DNA of 64,000 bases from NCBI GenBank assembly GCA_905250075.1, contig CAJNOP010000315.1, positions 62,001-126,000 of the forward strand, in the 5' to 3' direction. Position 1 is the first letter of the stretch; each line of letters opens with the position of its first letter. This document shows positions 48,541-57,177 of the stretch, in pieces. The translations under genes were made by a program, and so were the position numbers. This DNA comes from Rotaria sp. Silwood1. Taxonomy: Eukaryota > Rotifera > Eurotatoria > Philodinida > Philodinidae. Below the pieces are notes generated by a model that made no database searches, was not told where the DNA came from, and saw only the letters and a program-made list of their open reading frames with translations.

Positions 48541-50660
48541 ACTCCTAGACTCACGTTTCAGTTTGAAATCAAGTATTATTTTTATTTGATCAATTCAGAC
48601 TGAAATTAAATAGCCCATTGTATGTATCTACCTTACCAATACAGAAAAATCAGAATCAAAACTAACTGTTATTTATATTATCAATATAGAAAAGATGAAT
48701 TGAAAAATAAGATTTTCTATATTATTAAACTAGAAAAATGAGAAGTAAAAATGGGATTCTCTATATCGCCAAAATAGAAAAACAAGAAATGCAAATAGGA
48801 ATTTCTATACTACCAGAATAGAATAATGAAAAATAATGAATAAGATTTTATATAATATGAAATGTAGAAAAATTAAAAGTAAAAATTAAGATTTTCTATA
48901 TTATCACTATGGAAAAATAAAAAATGAAAATTAGGATTCTGTAATTTATCAAATATAGAAAGATTAAAATTAAATTACATCTTTTCTATACTATAAATTT
49001 GGAAAAATCAGAAATGAAAATTGACATTTTCTATATTATTAATATAGAAAAATAAGAAATGAAAGTTAAGATTTCTGTATAATCACTAGAGAAAAGTACC
49101 AAAACAAACTAGGTACACGGATTGATCTTGTTTTTTAACTACTATTCTTCACAGTAAAACTGATCGAATCAACAATTTCCGAATAAGTTATAGAACAGGA
49201 GAGACCATACACATTCAGCTAAGAACAGAAAGGATCCACATTATGTTCTATTATGTTTCTTTTTACATTAATCTCATATGATCTGATAAGATCTCACAAG
49301 AAACATTCAGCCGGTACTAATAGGTTTCTTAATTTTTAAATCTTGTAAGATTTTTGCTGGCATCTTATGGTCAAAATCTGAGGAAATCTTCAAACAACAA
49401 ACACATATGAAATCATATGATCTTGTGAGAAGATCATAGAGAAAATCCTATAAGGATAAGATCTTATCGGATTTTGCATGATTTGATGTCAGGTTTTTGA
49501 CCTGGGCAGATTTTGATTGTACAGTGTCACCAAATAATCTTATGAGACTCAAAGATTAAGACACTTATAGGGACAGACTCAATGTTTCCGATCAAATCTC
49601 TTCAAACCACAAAAGGTTCATACAAAAAGGAACATACACCAGTACCTACTGAAGATCTTATCTATCCTTATCCGATCATGTATGTTCCCTGTTCTTTATT
49701 TATTCGAGAATTGTTGATTCGAGTAGTTTTACTACGAAGAACAGCAGTTGAAAAACACGATCGAGTTGTGCACACAATTATTTTTCTTATTTTTCTATAC
49801 GAACAATAAAAGAAAATCTTATCTTGTACCTCTTAATTTTCTATATTGTTAAAATAGAAAATCTTAATTTTAGTTTTTTATTTTTTTATGTAGGTAACAT
49901 AGAAAATCTTAACTTCAATTTTTTATTTTCTTATGTATAGGTAACATAGAAAACAGTACTTTTACTTTTTATTTTTCTATAACAATAATATAGGACGTGG
50001 TTAAGTTTATTTCTTTCTTTTCTATGTTAATAATACAAAGAATATTAATTTTTATTTTCTGCTTTTCTATATTGGCAATATACAAAATCTCATTATAATT
50101 CTTATTTTTCTATATTATTAATACACATAACAGTTAGTTTTGTTTCCTATTTTTCTATAATAATAATATAGGAAATATAAATTTTCATTTCTTTTTTTTC
50201 TGTACCCTGAATATAGAAAATCGCATATTTACTTTTTATTTTTCTATAGCAATATTATAGAAAATGGTTGATTTTATTCCTTACTTTTCTATATTAATAT
50301 TATAGAAAATCTCAAATTTAATTTTTCATTTTCGATGCTGGTAATATAGAAAATATCAATTTTGATTTTGTATTTTTCTATATTCGTAATATAGAAAATC
50401 CTAAACTTTTTTTCTTATTTTTGAATATTAATTTTATAGAAAATCTTAATTTTAATTTTTAATTTTTCTATATTAGTAATACAGAGAATCCCATTTGTAA
50501 TTCCTTTTTCTATATTGATAATATAGATTACCCTTAGTTTCATTTTTTATTTTTTTATTGTAATAATATAGAAAATATAAATTTTCATCGCTTTTTTTCT
50601 ATTTCTATACTCTCCGTAGAGAAAATCTTAACTTTATTTCTTAGTTTTCTTTATTAATAG
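48023..50660. repeat. Large inverted patch of TATAGAAAAT / ATTTTCTATA words
   Basis: Variants of TTTTCTATATTATTAATATA followed by GAAAA recur about every 45-60 bases from 48023 to 49100 and from 49830 to 50660. The left block reads mainly AAAATTAAGATTTTCTATA and the right block the reverse (TATAGAAAATCTTAATTTT), so the two are inverse to each other. The centre (49110-49820) holds a second word class, GATCTTATGAGATC / AAGATCTTACAAG (49250-49510), and an unconvincing ORF (49582-49809). Spacing and sequence are too irregular for a classical satellite or a CRISPR array. Confidence 0.7.
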
Positions 50661-50844
50661 TATAGAGAGGACATTTCTTTATGCCAGACTTTTTTGTGAC
50701 TAATTGGTTATGAATTTTTATTATTTAATGATAATTCCCTTTGTTGGTACGTCTGCATTACGTTTATTAATTAGATTGTTCTTGCTTATGTGAAGTTAAC
50801 TTGAATTAGAATAGTTAGATGCAGGTAGAGTGTAACGAATAAAG

Positions 50845-51310
50845 CATATTGCACTGGATGATGGAAATGAATTACAAAGTAATTCAAAAAAATTGAATTA
50901 TAAAATAATTCGAAATTTTTTATTTTCTACCAGGATCTACCAGGTCCTTCAGGATCTACCAGGATCTCTAGGATCTGCTGGGATTTACCAGGGTCTACTA
51001 CGGTCTCAATGTGGGTGCCACGAAACAACTTACATCATCTGTCTCTTGGTGTGGGTGCGGCGAAACGACTTACATCATGTCTCTCTTGGTGTTGGTGCGA
51101 CGAAACGCCTTACATCACGTCTTCTTCGGTGGGGGTGCCGCAAAAACCTAGTAGCCTCTGGTAGATCCTGAAGATGATGGTAGATCCTGGAGGTCCTGGT
51201 AGATCCTGCTAGACTTTGGTATATGAGAATAAACTTCTTATAATTACATGCATGTACTTCTATAAATATTTAGTATAGAAATTTTGAATTATTTTGTAAT
51301 TCATTTACGT
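50845..51310. repeat. Nested foldback around a 41-bp tandem repeat
   Basis: The outermost words AATTACAAAGTAATTC (50870-50885) and GAATTATTTTGTAATTC (51286-51302) are inverse. Next, CAGGATCTACCAGG words (50930-51000) face their inverse TAGATCCTGGAGGTCCTGG (51165-51225). At the centre (51010-51155) about 3.5 tandem copies of a unit of about 41 bases carry GGTGTGGGTGCGGCGAAACG followed by ACTTACATCATGTCTCTC. The ORF across it is a repeat artefact. Confidence 0.65.
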
Positions 51311-51319
51311 CATGAACTC

Positions 51320-51750
51320 GCATATTGTTACAGAAATAACTTATAATCTTACTTGACGATTTCAAAAAATCATACAAGATTTTATTGCCGGAGCATATAA
51401 GAAACTTGATGTAAGACTTGACATCAGATTTCTGAGACAACAATTTTTCGTATGATTTTCCGTATGATATCGTATGATCATATACAATAGTTTGTAAGAT
51501 CTGATAGAATCATACAAAAATTCATGACCGATCTTTCTATATGATTTCTCGATGTAGAAACCTACGACTAAGTTACGACCATATACGGTCGTATACTACA
51601 ATCGTGCATGACAGTTGTTTATTTGCAACGTATACGTTGATCGTACTTGAACGTATGGCATCGTGTACGTCCATCGTATACGATCATCGTATACGATGAC
51701 CGTTTCTAGACGTATTTCGTCGTATACGATCGTTTACGGTCGTGCTTTTT
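51320..51750. repeat. CATACAAGATC and CGTATACG word patches
   Basis: Two adjoining patches. 51340-51545 has TCATACAAGATTTTA, CGTATGATTTTCCGTATGAT and AGATCTGATAG words. 51555-51750 has ACCATATACGGTCGTATAC, ATCGTATACGATCATCGTAT and GTCGTATACGATCGTTTACG. The second uses the same words as 1135-1420. Both run into the phrase TTTTTGACCTGGGC, which also ends the 49250-49510 patch (near 49496). Confidence 0.65.
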
Positions 51751-52099
51751 TGACCTGGGCGGTAATGACAAATTAGAAATATCAAAATTTTCTTAATAAT
51801 ATTACATTCCATGTTAATGTACGATAAATAAACTCAATTGCGGAACCTAACTTTTCAAATTTCATAAGTTGCTAATAAATGAAAAACAACATCGTACTTC
51901 TACCTATGCTATTATAACGAAAACGACCAGCCATTTATCATCTTTATCACTGCTTATTATTTATAAAAACAGAACCACTTACTTAAACTGTTATTTGCAA
52001 CATTATAAAACAACAAAGACTTTAATTCGGCAGAACGCTCTGACAAATAATATCATCAGTAATAACAAACCAACACTATACTCATTTGTCTGCGGGTAC

Positions 52100-52720
52100 A
52101 GTACATTTTCCTAATTCTGCCGGAAAAAAATTTACCATTTTTTGTTTCAACTACTGTGCGACTATTTTAAATCTGATCAAAAATATTTTTATATTTAGCT
52201 AATCTCTGGATTCTCCTCTTTCAAACGATATATTGTTGGTCTTGCATTTTTCATGTTTTCATAGTGAAATTACTGGTCTACAAAAATTTCTTTCACCCGA
52301 CAGAATTAGGTAGTAGTTCCCTAATCCTGACGGCCAGACAAAAATTTTCCCTAATTATGACGCCTCTAACAAATCACATAGAAAAAACTCAACTTTAGAA
52401 AAAAACCTATTTTTTTTCGTTTTTTATATGGGAAATGAAGAGAAGATGTCTGAGACATTTTTGTTGAGCGCATCTAGTTCTATCATAATCTAAAGGTTCA
52501 AAGCAACTGTATTTTCATTTATCAAGATACAGAGCTTTGAATACAGGCACCCAGAGATAGCGAAAAAAAAGTTGTCCCTAATTGGGACGGCTAGCTACTT
52601 TTTGTCCCTGATTCCGACGGTAACTGTTTTTATCCCTATCGACGACTCTTCAGTCATTTTTTCCCCTAATTCCGAGGGTAATTTTTGTTTTTGTCCTACC
52701 TGATAACAGTGAACTATTCC
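52100..52720. repeat. CCCTAATTCCGACGG word patches
   Basis: Variants of TTTTCCCTAATTCCGACGG occur at 52105-52130, 52300-52370 and 52565-52690 in one main orientation, with the inverse (CCCGACAGAATTAGG) near 52297. Between 52385 and 52560 the sequence is ordinary. No ORF of note. Confidence 0.6.
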
Positions 52721-52753
52721 TGTGAATCATGTTTTGATAAGAAGCTGGAATTA

Positions 52754-53258
52754 ATATTTGACATGATTATTTCTCTTCTTTTATTTTATTTTTAATTAAT
52801 TTAATTTAGTACTTTGTTATTTATTTCAATTAAATATTAATAATTTATTTAAATTTAAAATCTTTTTGTGACGTCTCGTATCTCGATGAGATACTTCTTC
52901 AGACATAAAAATCAAGACAAATGTACATAAGAACAAACAAACTTTTTTCTTTAGTATTAGTCATACTTTGATAGTGATACGGAAAAGGATTCGATCCCTA
53001 TCTAGCTATCACTTTTACCGTCTTGTTTTACGTATCACTGTCAAAGTATGACTAATACTAAAGACAAGAAAAATTTTGTTTGTTCTTATGTACATTTGTC
53101 TTGATTTTTATGTCTGAAGAAGTATCTCATCGAGATACGAAACGTCACAAATTTTAAATTTAAATAAATTATTAATATTAAATTATAATGAATAACAAAA
53201 CAGTAAATTAAATTAATTAAAAATAAAATAAAAGAAGAGAATTAATCATGTCAAATAT
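52754..53258. mobile_element. 505-bp foldback (near-perfect palindrome)
   Basis: Two 228-base arms (52754-52981 and 53031-53258) are inverse copies with few differences, separated by 49 bases. Shared blocks include CGTATCTCGATGAGATAC (and inverse), TTAGTATTAGTCATACTTTG and GTACATAAGAACAAACAAA. The outer ends are ATATTTGACATGAT and ATCATGTCAAATAT. No ORF is encoded. This fits a non-autonomous foldback/MITE-type insertion or a palindromic repair product. Confidence 0.75.
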
Positions 53259-53269
53259 GAGTGAAATAT

Positions 53270-54925
53270 AGCGAAGTACGACTGAAGTACAGTGAAGTAT
53301 GACTGAAGTAAAAGTAAAGCACAGTGAAGTACGACTAAAGTACGGTGAAGTATGACTGAAGTACGGTCAAGTACGATTGAAGTACAGTGAAGTACGTTGA
53401 AGTACGGTAAAGTACGGTAAAGTACGGTAAAGTACGATGAAGTAAAGGTGAAATACAGTAAAGTACGAGTGAGGTAAGGTGCGGATAACGCAACATAAAA
53501 GTGATTTTTTTTCTATTTCTTATATTTAGTTAGACGCAGCTCTTCGAGGTGAGTAAAAATATATCTGTCTAATATGTTTTCAAAAGGGTTTTGATTAGAA
53601 AAGCTCAAGCTTTTTCGATAACACTCAATAGTCCACTTTTCTTAAGAAAATCCAACACATTCCTACATTCTTAAAAGTTTTTTCAATTAAAAAACACTTC
53701 ATTTCGTTGGAATTTTCAAAATGAGATATTCAGATTTCTCATGAAAAACTCTGGCGATTGGACCTATTTTTGATTTTGTTTAGTGAAACTATGCTTATCA
53801 AGTGGATGAAGTCTGACAGAAAGAAACACGTGAAAAAATGGTATGTCATGGAATTTTTTGCAAATCTATCCAGCTTTTTGCATCTCAATGCATAACTGAG
53901 TTTCATATATCGTTAGTACCGGCAGACATTGGGCTTCAAAAGTATAGCTTTGGTTTTTCGAATTATTGATGTATTGGAAATGAAGACTATTCAACTCTGG
54001 CTCAGGACCCAAAAAGCAGGAAATTTTGGCAGCAATTCAAAATTTTCTTTATCAAAACTCATTCGTTTTGAGAAACAAATAGTATACTCGCAATCAGCAT
54101 AGAACACTTGCGTTGACTAAGATATGTGTTAACTTGTTTCCTTGATTTTCATTTTTTCATGAAAATCTAGACCCATGTGGTGGGGTCAAAATTTGTCAAA
54201 AAATTGAAATCTTCAGGAGGTAAACGAAATTATCTTAGTCGACGCATCTTTTTTGTGCTGATTGCGAGTATACTATTTGTTTCTCAAAACGAGTGATTTT
54301 TGATAAAGAGAATCTCGAATTACTGGCAGAATTTCCTGCTTTTTGGGTCTTGAGCCAGAGTTGAATAGTCTTCATTTCCAATACATCAATAACTCGAAAA
54401 ACCAAAGCTATACTTTTGAAGCCCAATGTCTGCCAGTACTAACGATATATGAAACTCAGTTATGCCTCGAGATGCAAAAGAAACTGGATAGATTTGCAAA
54501 AAATTCCATGACATACCATTTTTTCACGTGTTTCTTTCTGCCAGACTTCATCCACTTGATAAGCATAGTTTCACTAAACAAAATCAAAAATAGGTCCAAT
54601 CGCCAGAGTTTTTCATGAGAAATCTGAATATCTCATTTTGAAAATTCCAACGAAATGAAGTGTTTTTTTAATTGAAAAAACTTTTAAGAATTTAGGAATG
54701 TGTTGGATTTTCTTTTAAAAAATGGGCCATTGAAGGTTATCGAAAAAGCGTGAGCTTGTCCAATCAAAACCCTTTTGAAAAAATATTAAAACAGATATAT
54801 TCTTACTCAGTTCGGCGAGCTCTATCTAACTAAGTATAAAAAGCGAAATAAAAATTTACTTTAATTTCGCGTTATCCGCACTTCACGACTGAAGTACAAG
54901 TGAAGTACGGTGAAGCAAGAAGTCT
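53270..54925. repeat. GAAGTACGGT satellite-like patch, split by a foldback
   Basis: From 53270 to 53478 irregular units of about 10-20 bases (GAAGTACGGTGAAGTAC, AAGTACGACTGAAGTAC) repeat in one orientation. The same words resume at 54882-54925 on the far side of the 1.4-kb foldback. The foldback therefore appears to have inserted into this patch. Confidence 0.65.
53479..54881. mobile_element. 1.4-kb foldback element with GTGCGGATAACGC terminal repeats
   Basis: The element begins GTGCGGATAACGC and ends GCGTTATCCGCAC. Arms of about 650 bases (53479-54127 and 54231-54881) are inverse copies with scattered differences, around a spacer of about 100 bases. Shared landmarks include CTATGCTTATCAAGTGGATG and CAATGTCTGCC-type sequences in both arms. 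ORFs in the arms (54235-54426, 54343-54618) have no domain and mirror each other. No transposase is present, so it is non-autonomous. It lies inside the GAAGTACGGT patch; a target duplication is not distinguishable. Confidence 0.8.
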
Positions 54926-54948
54926 GGCTTTTTTCCCTTTGGTCAATG

Positions 54949-54966
54949 TACACCCACCTACACCCT
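54949..54966. repeat. Solo C-rich telomere-like arm
   Basis: TACACCCACCTACACCCTT has the usual right-arm words and the CACCCTT end, with no left arm. It marks the right edge of the repeat nest. Confidence 0.45.
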
Positions 54967-55374
54967 TAATAAAATGTTTCAGTAAAACTAAAAACTACGA
55001 TCCCACGCGGAGTATGATTTTTGCAGATAACATATATTAAGGGGGGAAATAAAACTATCCTGAGTGCTTAATGTTTTTTTCGTCAGCTGTCGAAATAGAA
55101 ATCAAAGAACAAAACAAAAGGGAAGAACACATTTCTTTTATTCAACAAGAGGCGTTTTTCATTCATGGTGGGTTTTTAGAAAAATTTTTGTCTTTTTTGT
55201 TCTCAGCAACAAAACGAACCCTTGAAAGTGTTGTCTTCTTTGCATGATAAGAATTGAATCATCGCCGAGTAGTCAAATATTATTATTTTTTTATTTGATA
55301 TTTTTTTTTATTTCTGAATGTGGGACCTAATAATTGTTTGAACCAACTTGATTGCCAACAGTATTTTAACAATT

Positions 55375-57177
55375 ATGACTTTCTTTCTGCTTCACACCAA
55401 TTCTTTTCTTCTTGGAGTACTCTCACTAATTCCAACGGCTTATACAGCATGTATCTTAAGTGGTGATGAAACTACTATTAATGATCTACTCTCTAGTGGA
55501 GGTGCCAATGCCATAGTATCTCTCTGTGCCAATAGCGTATTCAATCTGAAAAATCCAATCGTTTTTACAGCTCCTAATCAAGAATTATCTACACAAGGAT
55601 ATTCTACAGACTCTACACGTGCGACTCTTGTTGTCACTGGTGTTAATCAGACTGCTGCAATTATAGGTAACTGCGATCAATGTTCTGGTTTGAGACTTCG
55701 AAACATCCAAGTGAATGGTAACAGACCAGCTCTAGGATTATTTGAGGGTAGTGCGAATATTGAGATTGGAGGACCTACTAGTAACCAACTTGTGGACCAT
55801 GTACATTCCTACGAACCTCGAGGATGGTCATGTCTGCATATCACCGAAAGTGGAATAAGTGGTTGCAGGAATGCAACTATTACTAACAATGAAATAGGTC
55901 CCGCAGGCGATTCTGCTGGTCATTGGGCAGATGGCATATCCATGGCGTGCATAAGTAGCTTGGTTGCAAACAATGTAATTACAGATGCTACAGATGGTGC
56001 TATTGTGATTTTTGGTGCTCCTTTTACCACAGTCAAAAACAATACTATCATTGCTATATCTCGCGTGATTCTGGGTGCTATCAACATGGTAGATTATGAT
56101 CAATATTCCGGAGATTATACTGGTGCTACAGTTACGGACAATACTATTTGGGCTAAATCAGCATTCATTAAAACAGGTATTTCTATTGGCCCAGCTGTGT
56201 GGGGAGCAGATAAAACAAACTACAACCGCAATGGTATAGTTCGTCGCAATACAATTAAGGGTGATAATATGGGTTATGGTATTATTGTCTCTGGTGCACA
56301 TAATTTTACTGTCTTAGACAATATCTCTACCGCGAATTACAGTGGTGCTTTTACTTCGAGTTGTTACACGCCTAATAATGCGCCTCCAATGGCATTTCTA
56401 AAAAGTACTAGAGCTGACGGCAATTTTCAATCAAACTTTGTTTTGGGCAGAGCTCAGTACATCATCTGTATAGAACCAGGTCTCTCTAGCACTTACACCT
56501 ATCAATCAGGACAGTTGAATTTATATTCCGATGAACAAATCAATTTGCAAAATGCTATTTTCATCCTGCAAATTGACGGAAATTTAGTTCTCTATCAGGG
56601 GGATTCTCCGCTGTGGGCATCGAATACTTGTTGTACTGACTGCACTAATAAACAATGCAGACTCACCTTCACTAGTGAAGGTCGATTAGTTATATATAAA
56701 CAAAAAAAAATATTAATTTCATGGCCACCTGCTTATAACGGCAACTTGACATCTAGTTCTGTTCGTATCTCTAGTATGAGTGCTTATTTCACTTTCATTG
56801 ATGGCAATAACAATTATATATGGGCCTCTTCCTATGATTTTTATCCTTCCTTTCTTCTCAACAATGGCAATTTTGTCCGCCAAATGGTAGGTACCACGCC
56901 TATTTATCTTACCTTGTTGAATAACGGAAATCTTGCTATATACAGTGGAGCCATTAGCACAGGAACATTATTGTGGAAGACTTCTCTCGGCGTGAAAACC
57001 TGCAGCAAAGGTTGCTTTCTCTCATTTCAAGAAGACGGAAACGTTGTAATATATGGTGATCAAGGAGCTCTTTGGGCAACAGGCACAAACCCTTCGGGTG
57101 CAAAATTATTGTTCAATACAACTTCTCCCTATTTGCAAGTTTACAATTCTACTGGCGCTGTTATTTGGCACTCTTGA
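55375..57177 (+). CDS. Secreted parallel beta-helix (pectin-lyase fold) plus bulb-type lectin protein
   Basis: An intronless ORF of 600 codons from the ATG at 55375, with a signal peptide (LLGVLSLIPTAYTA, cleaved near 25). Residues about 40-350 have the short Asn/Gly-rich rungs of a right-handed beta-helix (NATITNNEIGPAG, NNVITDATDGAIVIFG, VTDNTIWAKSAF). From about 370 to the end are bulb-lectin (B_lectin) repeats: IDGNLVLYQGDSPLWASN, LLNNGNLAIYSGA and EDGNVVIYGDQGALWATGT. These contain the Q/N-x-D-x-N-x-V-x-Y mannose-site pattern, fully kept in only some units. It is likely an extracellular carbohydrate-binding protein, perhaps acting on polysaccharide; no catalytic residues can be assigned. 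The lack of introns and the domain mix point to horizontal acquisition. A TTG nine codons upstream is not needed as a start. Confidence 0.85.
   Translation: MTFFLLHTNSFLLGVLSLIPTAYTACILSGDETTINDLLSSGGANAIVSLCANSVFNLKNPIVFTAPNQELSTQGYSTDSTRATLVVTGVNQTAAIIGNCDQCSGLRLRNIQVNGNRPALGLFEGSANIEIGGPTSNQLVDHVHSYEPRGWSCLHITESGISGCRNATITNNEIGPAGDSAGHWADGISMACISSLVANNVITDATDGAIVIFGAPFTTVKNNTIIAISRVILGAINMVDYDQYSGDYTGATVTDNTIWAKSAFIKTGISIGPAVWGADKTNYNRNGIVRRNTIKGDNMGYGIIVSGAHNFTVLDNISTANYSGAFTSSCYTPNNAPPMAFLKSTRADGNFQSNFVLGRAQYIICIEPGLSSTYTYQSGQLNLYSDEQINLQNAIFILQIDGNLVLYQGDSPLWASNTCCTDCTNKQCRLTFTSEGRLVIYKQKKILISWPPAYNGNLTSSSVRISSMSAYFTFIDGNNNYIWASSYDFYPSFLLNNGNFVRQMVGTTPIYLTLLNNGNLAIYSGAISTGTLLWKTSLGVKTCSKGCFLSFQEDGNVVIYGDQGALWATGTNPSGAKLLFNTTSPYLQVYNSTGAVIWHS

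Noticed and set aside
49582..49809. 75-aa ORF with an ATG in the centre of the TATAGAAAAT blocks
   Set aside because: No domain, no splice context, and it lies inside a repeat; it was the best ORF of the nest but remains unsupported.
50893..51171. 92-aa ORF over the 41-bp tandem repeat
   Set aside because: It is a reading frame through the repeat; no homologous protein is recognised, and the flanks are inverse words.
48023..51310. CRISPR-like regular repeats
   Set aside because: Repeat units vary in length and sequence, spacing is irregular, no cas genes are present, and the genes around are eukaryotic with introns.
54235..54618. ORFs within the 1.4-kb foldback as a possible transposase
   Set aside because: They are short, mirror each other across the arms, and have no catalytic motif.
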